A DNA stretch of 64,000 nucleotides, taken from contig JAUIIO010000008.1 of the NCBI GenBank assembly GCA_030431715.1, positions 1 to 64,000 on the forward strand, read 5' to 3'. Shown piece by piece: positions 33,943-43,558 of the stretch; within the stretch, counting starts at the first letter, position 1, and each line of letters begins with the position of its first letter. This DNA comes from a bacterium. GTDB taxonomy: Bacteria > Bdellovibrionota_C > UBA2361 > RFPC01. The notes beneath the pieces were generated by a model. It saw nothing but the letters and a program-made list of their open reading frames with translations, had not been told where the DNA came from and ran no database searches. Both the position numbers and the translations under genes were made by a program.

Positions 33943-36096
33943 CTATTCCTGCTTTTCTTCCTCGTCTTCTTCCTCTTCTTCACCGGCTTGCGACTCTTCT
34001 GGATCGCCCTCGTCTTCTTCCTCCTCCTCTTGCTCCTCTTTTTCCTCAGAATCAGCAGCTTGAGGTTCTTCTTGATCGGCGTCTTCCTCTCCGGCCTCCC
34101 CAGAGGGCTCCGGCGATGTGCTAGGAGGCGTAACAACATCACTGCCTGTAAACATCGGATCATTGATATCAACATCAGTAAGAGCCGATTTTTCTTCTAG
34201 AGAGCTGAGGATGCTAACGAGTTCTTCTGAGGGCTCATACACTGGAACATCAAATGAAGTCTTTTTCTGATTCTTTTGCATGTTCAAGAAGGTCATTCCT
34301 CCTAGAGCACCGTTAAAAACAAGAACGATAAGAGTCCACAAAATAGGAGAAGGTGGCCCTTCTTCCTCTTCTTGCTCTACTACTACAACTTCAACAGCCG
34401 GCATACTTTCATCAAGTTCGGTTGTGACTTTCTCATACTCAAGAACTTCACTTGAACCGTGAACTTCTTTTTTACGCTTCATCCCAGTGAGTGTTGCCTG
34501 AAGTTCGTATACCCCCTCTTCTGGAAGAGCGCTTACTGGCACTTCGTAGCGTAAAGACTGTCCGGTGCTGGCCTTGAGTGGTAAAGCATAAATCTTTCCA
34601 CTCTTCGATTTTGCCCTGAGTGAAATGTTAATCTGTTTTAAACCAGCAGCCTCACTGCTCACAGCAACGCGAAAGTAATCTATCGTTGCAGATGACCCTG
34701 TAGCCACATCCTTCTTCGTAAGATCCTCTACTTGAACAACTTCTAAAGTGACGAGTCTTGGCTTTACGCGAAATGGAAAGGTCTGAGTTCTTTCAAAAGT
34801 AGGGCTACGTGCGATGAGCTGAAGCTTATACTCACCTGGCTTCTCAATCTCAACATAGGATGAAAATATCCCGTCATCCTTATGTCGATCGCCGTCTTCA
34901 CCGTTATCGTTTAGGAGCTTTCGCACGATTGGCTCTGAGATTTTATCCGTAGGGGTGATCTGATAGGCATACTTTGTCACACTACTCATCTCAGGGAGTA
35001 CAACAGGTCTATCCTCCTCATAAAGCCTTGCCTGAAGAAGCTTCTTCTCACCAGCAAGAACCATTGAAGGCCAATCAGTTAAAAGCTTTAACTCGGTAAG
35101 TACCGTCGCAAACCCTTCTTGGATTGAAGGACCACGAACCTGCCACATCCCTACCTCTGGTTCATCAAGGGTAATCACATCAAACTTCTGCCCCCGGTAC
35201 CATCTCATACCAAGACCAAGCTCTTCAGGGGTATAGACACTTCCTGAAGGCGATTGAAGCGAAATTTCAACGTTATCCTCATTATTAATGTAGAAGGTGG
35301 CTTCCCGGACATCGCCGTCTACCTTAAACCCCTTACTCCCAAGAGGAACCATCTGCGGCTTCTTTACAATAAGAAAAAGCTTGGTAAATGACTCCCCAAT
35401 CTCTTGAGGAGTTTCCGCATATGTGTGGGCACCCTCGGTAGCGTGTGATATCTGCTCAAGGATATCTCTATCCGCCTCTTCGCTAAATCCAAGTGTGTGT
35501 ACAACTATCTCGTCCTGCTTGAGTTCCGGTAGGAGTTGATAGAGAAGTCCTCCTGTAAGAATTTTTACGTCACCTTTTTCAGGACTTGGATCGAATTTAC
35601 CATCTGATAAAAGAATAATAACGCGCCTAGCTTCTTTTCTTTTATCTTTCTGTAGAATCTCAGCTGCTTTTTGAATTCCAGCAACAATATCGGTATAGAG
35701 CCCAGAGTTCCCGACCTTCTCAATATCTTCAGCAAACATTTTAGCCTTAATAGGCTCATACTCTGTGAGTTCTCTTATGACTCGAGCTTCCTTTGCGAAT
35801 TCAACAACCGCAAGACGATCACCTACTTTAAGAAATTGTAAGAGCAGCTTCGCCCCTTCATCTCGCAACCGTTCTGGATCAGTAATCCGCATGCTTGCTG
35901 AAGCATCGAGTAAAAGGACAGCATCAACTCTGTCCTTATCATTTACCGTAAGCTGGGCATCTCCACTCTCCGCGATCGGAGGATCCCCCTCTCCAGCAGA
36001 CACTCCCTCTTCTTGCGCAGCCGCATAGGGAATGCCGCACAGCAAAAGGAGCAGTAAGAAGAGTAAGTGTGGACGTCGTCCCGGAATGAACATCAA
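33943..36096 (-). CDS. exported VWA-domain membrane protein with acidic tail
   Basis: A signal peptide (residues 1-27) leads to a von Willebrand A domain with the metal-binding DASAS motif (residues 64-68) and LSDGKFDPS further on. Beta-rich periplasmic modules, one membrane helix (about 584-605) and a cytoplasmic C-terminal tail follow. From about 668 the tail is almost only Glu and Asp. VWA domains bind partner proteins through a divalent metal. The paired coiled-coil gene follows within eight bases. The function is unknown. Confidence 0.78.
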   Translation of the reverse strand: MMFIPGRRPHLLFLLLLLLCGIPYAAAQEEGVSAGEGDPPIAESGDAQLTVNDKDRVDAVLLLDASASMRITDPERLRDEGAKLLLQFLKVGDRLAVVEFAKEARVIRELTEYEPIKAKMFAEDIEKVGNSGLYTDIVAGIQKAAEILQKDKRKEARRVIILLSDGKFDPSPEKGDVKILTGGLLYQLLPELKQDEIVVHTLGFSEEADRDILEQISHATEGAHTYAETPQEIGESFTKLFLIVKKPQMVPLGSKGFKVDGDVREATFYINNEDNVEISLQSPSGSVYTPEELGLGMRWYRGQKFDVITLDEPEVGMWQVRGPSIQEGFATVLTELKLLTDWPSMVLAGEKKLLQARLYEEDRPVVLPEMSSVTKYAYQITPTDKISEPIVRKLLNDNGEDGDRHKDDGIFSSYVEIEKPGEYKLQLIARSPTFERTQTFPFRVKPRLVTLEVVQVEDLTKKDVATGSSATIDYFRVAVSSEAAGLKQINISLRAKSKSGKIYALPLKASTGQSLRYEVPVSALPEEGVYELQATLTGMKRKKEVHGSSEVLEYEKVTTELDESMPAVEVVVVEQEEEEGPPSPILWTLIVLVFNGALGGMTFLNMQKNQKKTSFDVPVYEPSEELVSILSSLEEKSALTDVDINDPMFTGSDVVTPPSTSPEPSGEAGEEDADQEEPQAADSEEKEEQEEEEEDEGDPEESQAGEEEEEDEEEKQE

Positions 36097-36207
36097 AAAT
36101 ATTTACCTAATGATACTATAGGCTTATACTTCGCATAACAGAAGCAAAGACACTACCATGAAAACCATTTTTCTGGCAGGTCATCATCTCCGAATATCGG
36201 TAATACT

Positions 36208-36810
36208 ATGTACTGTCAACATGTTAGAGCATTCCTAGGTATAACGCTATGGTTTCTTCTCACCTTCCCGACTCTGCTCGTAGCCAACGATTCAATCCCA
36301 TTTAAGCTACCAGCACCGCAAGATCTCTCACGCATCAGGAGTGCAATGCTCGTTACGAGCAAGGGAAAGATCTATTTCAAGCTCTACCCAAAAGATGCTC
36401 CGTGGCACGTAGCGAACTTTAAATATCTGGCCGATAAAGGATTTTACAGAGGTAAGCGCTTTCACCTGTTTCACGAGAACTACATCATTCAGGGCGGAGC
36501 CCCGACGAAAAATCCCAATAGCGGTCCAGGATATACTCTTCCTCCCGAATTCAACGACCGCACACACCTTACCGGCACCTTGGGAATGGCTCGTAAGATA
36601 GATCTGCTAAATAAATCAAGAAGATCAAACGGGAGTCAATTTCATATCCTGCTCGATGACTCTCCGCACTTAAACGGAACACTTACCGTATTTGGCCGGG
36701 TCGTTAAGGGAATGGATGTAGTGAGAAAACTCAGGAAGGGAGACACGATCAAAGATCTTAAGGTTTATGTGAAAGCCAATACACTCAAACCCACCATACC
36801 ATCACCTTGA
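36208..36810 (+). CDS. secreted cyclophilin-type peptidyl-prolyl isomerase
   Basis: A signal peptide (GITLWFLLTFPTLLVAND) precedes a bacterial cyclophilin domain with the FHENYIIQGGAP, GTLGMARK, GSQFHILL and FGRVVKGMDVV landmarks. The isomerase speeds folding of proline-containing proteins, probably in the periplasm. The catalytic Arg expected in the FHR motif is Leu here (RFHLFHENY), and the binding-site Trp is His, so activity is doubtful. The last codons (TLKPTIPSP) lie inside the first unit of the tandem repeat, so the C-terminus appears to overlap repeat DNA. Confidence 0.82.
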   Translation: MYCQHVRAFLGITLWFLLTFPTLLVANDSIPFKLPAPQDLSRIRSAMLVTSKGKIYFKLYPKDAPWHVANFKYLADKGFYRGKRFHLFHENYIIQGGAPTKNPNSGPGYTLPPEFNDRTHLTGTLGMARKIDLLNKSRRSNGSQFHILLDDSPHLNGTLTVFGRVVKGMDVVRKLRKGDTIKDLKVYVKANTLKPTIPSP

Positions 36811-37181
36811 CCTTAACCTGAACCTATACCTGCTCCAAATTTTCTTTTTTGTCTAGGTTAAGGTTCAGGTCTAGGTGCAGGTGTGTCTTACTACAGATAC
36901 GGGACACGCATGCCACCCCAAAATATAGCAACAAACCCAAACCCACCGAATAATTACCTTGACCTTAACCTAGACCTATACCTGCTCCAAAATTCCTTTT
37001 GGTCTAGGTTAAGGTTCAGGTCTAGGTGCAGGTATCTCCTACTACAGATATGGGGCACGCATGCCCTCAAAAAATAGCAACAAACTCAAACCCACCACAC
37101 CATTACCTTGACCTTAACCTGAACCTATACCTGCTCCAAAATTCTTTTGGTCTAGGTTAAGGTTTAGGTCAAGGTATAGGT
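36804..37181. repeat. three tandem hexamer-periodic hairpins
   Basis: Three copies start at 36804, 36956 and 37105 (spacings 152 and 149). Each has a left arm of ACCT every six bases (ACCTTGACCTTAACCT...), a short loop with CTCCAAA...TTTTGG, and a right arm of AGGT every six bases (CTAGGTTAAGGTTCAGG...). The arms end at 36882, 37033 and 37181. Linkers share ACTACAGATA, CACGCATGCC, TAGCAACAAAC and CAAACCCACC. The block fills the whole gap between the convergent cyclophilin and PBP1A genes. Confidence 0.85.
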
Positions 37182-37202
37182 GTATGTTCGTCTGAGAACG
37201 AA

Positions 37203-39620
37203 CTATAGATCCGGCGAACTCAGATAATCAGTAGCTTCCTCTTCCCATGCCGGTGCAGGTGGTGCGGTTCCTTCGCGGAAATATTCATAGATAGCACCCG
37301 GAGTTCCAGGTTCAACTTTTGTTCCCGACTCACGACTTACCCACATGCCATACACTCCCTCAGGCGGGATAAAATCTGCTGGTTCAAGCTTCTCTGGGGC
37401 TGTGTACTCAATCCCGAGTTTTTCAGCTTCAGCCTTTGCGGCTTCTTCAAGTTCGGCTAGCTTTCTTCTATCAACTTCATCAAGAAACGGCTTCATAGCG
37501 TTTAACCAGATTGGACTCGCCACCCGTCCTCCGGTTTCTTTGGCTCCAATCGTTTTCTTTACATCGTAACCAACCCAGACCGCAGCAGCCCACTCAGGGG
37601 TATATCCAACGTACCACGCATCCATCTGGTCGTTTGAGGTACCAGTCTTTCCGGCTGCAGGGCGTTTCATCTCTCGAATTCTCCATCCCGTTCCTCTATC
37701 AACTACACCTTTCATAAGGTATGCCATCAGAAACGCACTCTGAGGTGAGATAACCTGCTCTGCTTTCTCAAGAACATGATCTTCATAATTGTAAAGCTCA
37801 CCGCCATGTCTATCGACAACCCTTTCAATAAAGACACTTGGAAATAAAACTCCCTTGTTGGCAAAGACTCCGTAAGCTCTGGCAAGCTCTAGTGGAGTAA
37901 CCTCGCTACTTCCAAGAGATAGTGAGAGGTTCCGCCCAAGCTTACTCGTAATTCCCAATTTTCTCGCGTAACGAATGGCAGCCTCAACGCCAATGCGGGA
38001 GATAATGTCCGCCGACACAAGGTTACGTGACTTTTCGAGCGCCGACCTCAGTGGGATATCGCCCAGATAAGACTGATCATAGTTTCCAGGCGTCCAATAG
38101 CTCTCCCCTACCTTAAATGTTCTTGGACCATCATGGACAAGTGTCGATGCCGTATACCGATACCCATCAACAGCCGCCAGATAGACAATTGGCTTAAAAG
38201 CTGAACCAGGCTGTCGGTAACTCTGCGTAACCCGATTAAACTTACTACGACGAAAACTATACCCACCGATATCAGCTACTACTTTTCCATTAGCAGGATT
38301 AACGATAACCACTGCACCTTCAAGCACTGGGGTTTGATCAAGTTTATACTGATAGGACAGTGGCGTACTCTCTTTCCCTTCCAGCGCATGAACCGAAACT
38401 TCAACCACATCACCAGAACGAAGCTCTTGCTCGGGCTTACTCCAGCGAACCTTTCCATCTTTGCCAAGCATTTTCTTTGCCCACGCGGATTTAGAAAGAT
38501 CAAGCTGAACTTCCTTTAGTCCCACAATAGCAATGACTCTTCCAGCAACGAGAGATTTAACATACGCCGGATAAAGAACTCCTTCTTCATGCTCTGTTGG
38601 AATCTGCGAATGATAGGCATCTCGGTACTCAGCTTCACTTTCTAGGTGGTTTATAGGCCCTCGCCATCCGACACGTTTATCTACCTCACGCAATCCCTGC
38701 TGCAGCGCTACCTTAGCGGCGTTACTCGCAAAGAGATCAACCGCGGTGTGTATTTCTAAACCATCCCGATCAAGATCTAATTCAGGAAACTTTTCTTGAA
38801 AGAGGCGACGAACCTCGGTCACATAGTAGGGAGCCGCTTCAATATTATCATGACTCATTCGGTATACTTCTATCTCCTCCCTGAGCGCGGCTTTATATTC
38901 AACAGGAGAGATAAATTCAGCTTTAAGCATTCGATCAAGCACATAGCGTTGACGTCTTTTAGCTAGTTTGAAGTTTGATGTAGGGGAATAGCGCGAAGGA
39001 GCCTTTGGAAGTCCGGCTAACATTGCCGCTTCAGCAATAGTTACCTCTGAAATAGGCTTATGAAAGTAAAATTTTACGGCTGCTTTAATCCCGTGAGCAC
39101 CATTACCAAAGTAAATCTGGTTCAGGTAAATTTCTAAGATATCATCTTTTGAGAGGCGCTGTTCAATCCGGTACGCAAGAATTGCCTCTTTAAGTTTTCG
39201 GGTAATGGTTTTCTCTGAGGTGAGAAGGAGGTTTTTTACCACCTGCTGAGTAATAGTAGATCCACCCTGTTTTGAGCTCCCAGTTTGTAAGTTTTTAACA
39301 AATGCCCGAAAGATACTGACGAAATCGATCCCGGGGTGCTCATAGAAGGATGCATCTTCCGCAGCTAGGAAGGCATTACGAGCAATCAGGGGAATCTCTT
39401 CGATTTTTACCGGATAGCGACGTTCATCTTCATAAAACTCAGCTATCGGAGTTCCATCTGAGGCATAGACAAAGCTTGCAGCTGGCGGCGAGTAATCCGC
39501 CACTTCATTAAGCTGCGGAAGGTCTCTGGTGATATAGTGATATCCCCAAACGACAAAGACCCCGCCGGCAAGAGCACCAAGAAAACATAATATGAAGAAT
39601 ATGAGAAAAAGCTTTTTCAT
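37203..39620 (-). CDS. mrcA: bifunctional penicillin-binding protein 1A
   Basis: The 805-residue class A PBP polymerises and cross-links peptidoglycan. The N-terminal membrane helix is followed by a GT51 transglycosylase domain (AAEDASFYEHPGIDF at about residue 87, GGSTITQQVVKN and RKLKEAILAYRIE). A PBP1A-type insertion and the transpeptidase domain follow, with SAFK (catalytic Ser about 470), SRN and KTGTSND (about 660). All expected catalytic residues are present. It shares base 39620 with the next gene upstream and closes the Gld-type operon. Confidence 0.95.
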   Translation of the reverse strand: MKKLFLIFFILCFLGALAGGVFVVWGYHYITRDLPQLNEVADYSPPAASFVYASDGTPIAEFYEDERRYPVKIEEIPLIARNAFLAAEDASFYEHPGIDFVSIFRAFVKNLQTGSSKQGGSTITQQVVKNLLLTSEKTITRKLKEAILAYRIEQRLSKDDILEIYLNQIYFGNGAHGIKAAVKFYFHKPISEVTIAEAAMLAGLPKAPSRYSPTSNFKLAKRRQRYVLDRMLKAEFISPVEYKAALREEIEVYRMSHDNIEAAPYYVTEVRRLFQEKFPELDLDRDGLEIHTAVDLFASNAAKVALQQGLREVDKRVGWRGPINHLESEAEYRDAYHSQIPTEHEEGVLYPAYVKSLVAGRVIAIVGLKEVQLDLSKSAWAKKMLGKDGKVRWSKPEQELRSGDVVEVSVHALEGKESTPLSYQYKLDQTPVLEGAVVIVNPANGKVVADIGGYSFRRSKFNRVTQSYRQPGSAFKPIVYLAAVDGYRYTASTLVHDGPRTFKVGESYWTPGNYDQSYLGDIPLRSALEKSRNLVSADIISRIGVEAAIRYARKLGITSKLGRNLSLSLGSSEVTPLELARAYGVFANKGVLFPSVFIERVVDRHGGELYNYEDHVLEKAEQVISPQSAFLMAYLMKGVVDRGTGWRIREMKRPAAGKTGTSNDQMDAWYVGYTPEWAAAVWVGYDVKKTIGAKETGGRVASPIWLNAMKPFLDEVDRRKLAELEEAAKAEAEKLGIEYTAPEKLEPADFIPPEGVYGMWVSRESGTKVEPGTPGAIYEYFREGTAPPAPAWEEEATDYLSSPDL

Positions 39621-40519
39621 CAGGGTTTTGTAAGATTCTCTTCTCGAACTACCAGCCTTCTAAAGGCATAGGGGGCTAAAACCATTATCTTATCAGCATT
39701 ATCGCAGAAGGCGAAGTAGCCAATACGCTTTTTCTCCTCTTCTATCGCGTTCCCTATATACAAGGCAGTTATCCTCTCAGCGCCGTCCTCAGCCTGCCAG
39801 TTTACGTGTATCGTAGCTTGAGGAGCAAAAAGACCACTGGCTTTCATCTGCTGCTCGTTCTTATCGATGAGCCGTTCATAGCTTATCTCACTGAGATCCT
39901 TTAGAAAACCTCCAAGGAAAACGGGATCTGCCTGCTTATTGTTTACAAGCCATCCGGCCGGCGTTCCACCAACGATCTCAACAGTATGTTGAAGACTCTT
40001 GTTCGTAATACTTACACGACGAATTGAATCTATAGGCATGAGAAATACCTTCTTGCGGATAAAACTCGTTGAAGACTCCGTAAAAAGAGTTAAGTACTCT
40101 TCTGGGGCGAGAACGACTCGATCCGTATCAAGTGCTACGTAACGTTTTGAGAGGTACGTATTAAGATTTCCAAAATCAACCGTAACATGCTCTCCTCCAC
40201 GAAACGCATACGACACTCGTATGAGGGGATTTTTGAGGCCATATTTTGCTTTACGTACCGTATCTACCGTATCAAAGTGCATAAGCTCTGACAGTACCGA
40301 ATAGAGTTTCGGCAAAGCTTCTGGAATGACTCGCGGATCATTACCTTTTAATACGGTATCGTCCCCATCTCTTTCAATATTTACACTCTGTAACCTGCTA
40401 AGAGCTGGCATCTCAACGGTGAGCGGATTGAGCTCATACATATCTGATGCTGATATGATAAAAAGGAGAACTGCGGCACTTATAATAAAAAAGAAGACTG
40501 CAAGCAGAAGTTTACGCAC
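39620..40519 (-). CDS. DUF4340-like protein of the Gld-type ABC operon
   Basis: A GTG start at 40519 is chosen because GGAG precedes it and it overlaps the previous stop by eight bases (GTGCGTAA). The 299-residue protein has one N-terminal membrane helix (LLLAVFFFIISAAVLLFIISA) and a periplasmic domain. Its shape (KYGLKNPLIRVSY, then a repeat-like second half) is like DUF4340 proteins that accompany GldF/GldG-type ABC exporters. No enzymatic motif is seen. It probably acts with the three genes upstream. Confidence 0.68.
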   Translation of the reverse strand: MRKLLLAVFFFIISAAVLLFIISASDMYELNPLTVEMPALSRLQSVNIERDGDDTVLKGNDPRVIPEALPKLYSVLSELMHFDTVDTVRKAKYGLKNPLIRVSYAFRGGEHVTVDFGNLNTYLSKRYVALDTDRVVLAPEEYLTLFTESSTSFIRKKVFLMPIDSIRRVSITNKSLQHTVEIVGGTPAGWLVNNKQADPVFLGGFLKDLSEISYERLIDKNEQQMKASGLFAPQATIHVNWQAEDGAERITALYIGNAIEEEKKRIGYFAFCDNADKIMVLAPYAFRRLVVREENLTKP

Positions 40520-42053
40520 GCCTTCTCCACCAAATGAGCAGACCGAAAAGAATAAGCAGCTCGGGCGCAACAAAACTTATCGCCAAAAGAATAGTAAATG
40601 TGCTGCTAGAAATTGGGGCGAGCGACGCTCTGAGATGACGATCGGGAATCGAAAGAGAATCATCATACCCGGCAAGCCAATCAAAGACCCGCAAAGCAAG
40701 ATCTCTATTATAGAGAAAGTCGATATGCTCATTTAAGAGCCAATCACTGTCGCCGAAAACAACAACACGAGCGTCTCCTTCTTCAAAAGCCGCCGCTAGT
40801 GGAACCGGTCCATACAGATCTCCTTCTCCCTTTGTTGCAGCTGGAGGAAGTGTATCGAATAAGAGCTCAAGGTTTCTTTCTGCCCACGCATTTCTGCTAC
40901 TTAGCAGAAGCGGAGTGCCGCTTTGCTTCTCTCTGACACTGACGGATGAAGCAAGATGAAACCCTGTCATCATATCAGCGGTAAAGCCTCTTAAAATTGG
41001 ATGATTGGCATAGGTATTTACTAGAGGCTGAGTACCAATTTTTGATGACTCGTGTGCTCGTTGAAATGTATCGAGTATCACATCATCTCCAACGGTAATT
41101 CCAAAATGAGAAGAGAGCTCTTGGGCGCCTGCATCTAATCGTGGATCTGATGTTAAAAAGAACTTACCACCATCATTCTTTACATAATCAAGTATGGTAT
41201 CAATCTCACTATCTGAGAGCTTTTTTTGTGCGCGAATCATCGCAACACCAGAAGCATCTTCTGGGATCTTATCCTGAAGAGTCAAAAGTAAGGGCTTCAC
41301 TCCTATGCCTCTTGCCTGTAAGGCTTCTGTGATTTTGCTCAGTCCGTATTTCTCCTGACTCGCATAAGATGATTCCCCATGACCTAACAAGAAGTAAAAG
41401 GTCTTGCCCTGTTTTCTCAGGAGTCCTCGGATAGCTCCAATAATGTCTCCTTCACGAGTTCTTGTGAGTTTTGTTTCGAGTTGTTCTTCCCCGGTGGAAT
41501 ATTGAATTCGTACCTTTTCTTCCCCGGACATTCCTAACTGAGAAACAAGAACTGGCTCTCGAGCTGGATCGAGTATCTGAAGCTTAATTTTCTCCGGATG
41601 CTCACGCTCAATAAGCGCTAGTGTCTTTTGAAGTTTCTGTTCTTTCGTGGTGTTCTTCTCAATAATAGCTGAAATCTTCAGCTCTCCAGCTATCCGCTTA
41701 AGCACCTCCTGAGATTCTACTGAAAGGCTGTGTACCTGCTGCTCCGTAAGATCAAAATACCGGTCATATCGGTAAACAAGTACGTTGATGACCGCAATGA
41801 GTAAAATACCACCGCCGGTGAACAACACAGGAGTGAGTGTATAAGATGCCTGTCTTGACGGTTCTTCTTTAGCCGAGCGTGAAAAGTAGCTCTTCAGATC
41901 TTTAAGCCCGACACAAAAAAACCAGAGAAAAAAAGCAAGGACTGCAAGGACAAAGTGAATAAGCGTAAAGGTAAATCCCACGGCACCAAGGAGCGCATAG
42001 CTTAGCACACCAAAAAGGAACAAAATAATACTTATAATTCCGAAAAAGCGCAT
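40512..42053 (-). CDS. GldG-like ABC transporter accessory protein
   Basis: The 513-residue protein has two or three N-terminal membrane helices and a periplasmic ABC_transp_aux/GldG-type domain (YFDLTEQQVHSLSVES, then LLGHGESSYASQEKYG). A C-terminal helix (FVAPELLILFGLLIWW) ends in a basic tail. In gliding bacteria GldG works with GldA and GldF. In other phyla the same trio forms an ABC exporter of unknown cargo. It starts five bases after the permease gene. Confidence 0.83.
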   Translation of the reverse strand: MRFFGIISIILFLFGVLSYALLGAVGFTFTLIHFVLAVLAFFLWFFCVGLKDLKSYFSRSAKEEPSRQASYTLTPVLFTGGGILLIAVINVLVYRYDRYFDLTEQQVHSLSVESQEVLKRIAGELKISAIIEKNTTKEQKLQKTLALIEREHPEKIKLQILDPAREPVLVSQLGMSGEEKVRIQYSTGEEQLETKLTRTREGDIIGAIRGLLRKQGKTFYFLLGHGESSYASQEKYGLSKITEALQARGIGVKPLLLTLQDKIPEDASGVAMIRAQKKLSDSEIDTILDYVKNDGGKFFLTSDPRLDAGAQELSSHFGITVGDDVILDTFQRAHESSKIGTQPLVNTYANHPILRGFTADMMTGFHLASSVSVREKQSGTPLLLSSRNAWAERNLELLFDTLPPAATKGEGDLYGPVPLAAAFEEGDARVVVFGDSDWLLNEHIDFLYNRDLALRVFDWLAGYDDSLSIPDRHLRASLAPISSSTFTILLAISFVAPELLILFGLLIWWRRRA

Positions 42054-42058
42054 TGTTC

Positions 42059-42832
42059 TTACTTACTCCTCTGCACACTCAGACTACACATCGTACAAAG
42101 TATACCGATGAGTATAAAAGAGAGGAAATAGGAGAGAGATGATAGAGTGATTATTCCAGCTGTAAGCTCACTGGCTTTGAGCACTGGAGAGAGAGCGCGT
42201 ACCAATACAAGAAGTACTCCACTCACCGCTCCAGAGAAAGAATGCAAGAAATAAATAACAAGAAGGAGAACAAAGGTCATAAAACCGGCAAGCAGCTGAT
42301 GACGCGAAAGAGTAGAGAGGAGAAGTCCGATCGATACAAAGCTCAGCCCCGATAAGTAAACAGCGAGGAATCCACTAAGAGTCAAAGCAAATTCAGGGTC
42401 GCCATAGAGGTGAAGAAGAAGTGGGAAGAGAAGCATTCCTAAACTCAAGAGGGTAATAATTGTAGCGAGGGCAAAAAACTTCCCTAAAACAATCTGAAAA
42501 ATAGAAAGCGGAGAGGTAAAGATCATCTCTAAAGTACTCTGGCTTCGTTCGTCAGCAAAAGACTTCATACTTAGAAGAGGAGCGAGGCACACCCACAGAA
42601 ACATCACTGTCTGATAATAAGGTTCAATAACCCACTGGTTTAAATTTGGGCGTCGGCTGGCAATCTGTACGGGCAGTTCGGAAAAAGTCCGTAATTTAAA
42701 GTTAAATGAACCAAGAAGATTAAAGAAAAAATAGGCGCAAAGGAGCATAAAAGCAGAAAAAATAATGTAACCCGGTGGTGTTACAAAAAATGAGAGGAGC
42801 TCTCGTTTCGTAATTGCAAACATTTTACGCAT
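42059..42832 (-). CDS. ABC-2 type permease (GldF-like)
   Basis: The start at 42832 is chosen because its ATG overlaps the ATPase stop in ATGCGTAA. The 257-residue protein has six predicted membrane helices and the typical ABC-2 loop (SMKSFADERSQSTLEMIFTS) that contacts the ATPase. It belongs to the GldF/NosY-type group. With the ATPase, GldG-like and DUF4340-like genes it forms a four-gene operon. Confidence 0.85.
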   Translation of the reverse strand: MRKMFAITKRELLSFFVTPPGYIIFSAFMLLCAYFFFNLLGSFNFKLRTFSELPVQIASRRPNLNQWVIEPYYQTVMFLWVCLAPLLSMKSFADERSQSTLEMIFTSPLSIFQIVLGKFFALATIITLLSLGMLLFPLLLHLYGDPEFALTLSGFLAVYLSGLSFVSIGLLLSTLSRHQLLAGFMTFVLLLVIYFLHSFSGAVSGVLLVLVRALSPVLKASELTAGIITLSSLSYFLSFILIGILCTMCSLSVQRSK

Positions 42833-43538
42833 GCGTTGATTCCTGAATAGAAGAGAGAAACAGAGATTCGATTTCACTTGGCTGAAAAGTTCCGGGGGGT
42901 TTTTCAAGCTGTATCGATCCATTATGAATCACCACTAACCTGTTACAAACCTCAGCAACCTCTCCAAATATATGAGTACTTAATATAATAGTTGTAGACT
43001 GCGAGAGCTCTCTGAAAAGCTTTCGTGTGCGTTGGAGCTGTTCGGGATCCAGTCCACTGGTTGGCTCGTCAAGGAGGAGTACTTTGGGTTGATGCACAAT
43101 AGCCTGTGCGATACCAACCCGCTGCCGATACCCCTTTGAGAGATTTCCGCAAAGTTTCTTGGTAACAGAATTGAGATCACACTTTTCTATAACCTGCTCT
43201 ACGCGTTTACGAATGTCACCTGAGGGAACCCCCTTAATTTCTGCGGCAAAGGTAAGGTACTCAGACACACGAAGCTCAGGATAAAGAGGGGGTACCTCCG
43301 GGAGGTATCCGATAACCTCACGAATAGCCTGCCTTGTTCGTGATGCTGCCATTTCACCTATCCTAAAATCACCACTTGTCGGCTGTAAAAAAGTACTGAG
43401 CATTCTTAACGTTGTTGTCTTGCCCGCCCCATTAAGTCCAAGAAAACCAATAATATCTCCTTGCTCGGCAGAAAAAGATACATTTCGAACAACCGCCGTA
43501 TCCCCGTAGTATTTTGTTAGTTTCTGTACCTCAAACAT
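42825..43538 (-). CDS. ABC transporter ATPase (GldA-like)
   Basis: The 237-residue protein has Walker A GLNGAGKTTTLRML, the signature LSKGYRQRVGIAQA, Walker B VLLLDEPTSGLDP and the switch His (ILSTHIFGEV). It powers the GldF/GldG-type exporter encoded just downstream. It is the first gene of the cluster. The saccharopine dehydrogenase-like gene upstream is 20 bases away on the same strand and could be part of the transcript. Confidence 0.9.
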   Translation of the reverse strand: MFEVQKLTKYYGDTAVVRNVSFSAEQGDIIGFLGLNGAGKTTTLRMLSTFLQPTSGDFRIGEMAASRTRQAIREVIGYLPEVPPLYPELRVSEYLTFAAEIKGVPSGDIRKRVEQVIEKCDLNSVTKKLCGNLSKGYRQRVGIAQAIVHQPKVLLLDEPTSGLDPEQLQRTRKLFRELSQSTTIILSTHIFGEVAEVCNRLVVIHNGSIQLEKPPGTFQPSEIESLFLSSIQESTHA

Positions 43539-43558
43539 TCTTTGTTGTCCGCAAAGTC

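Noticed and set aside
36804-37181. CRISPR array
   Set aside because: The repeated units are about 150 bp with similar linkers, not short identical repeats with unique spacers, and no cas genes are present.
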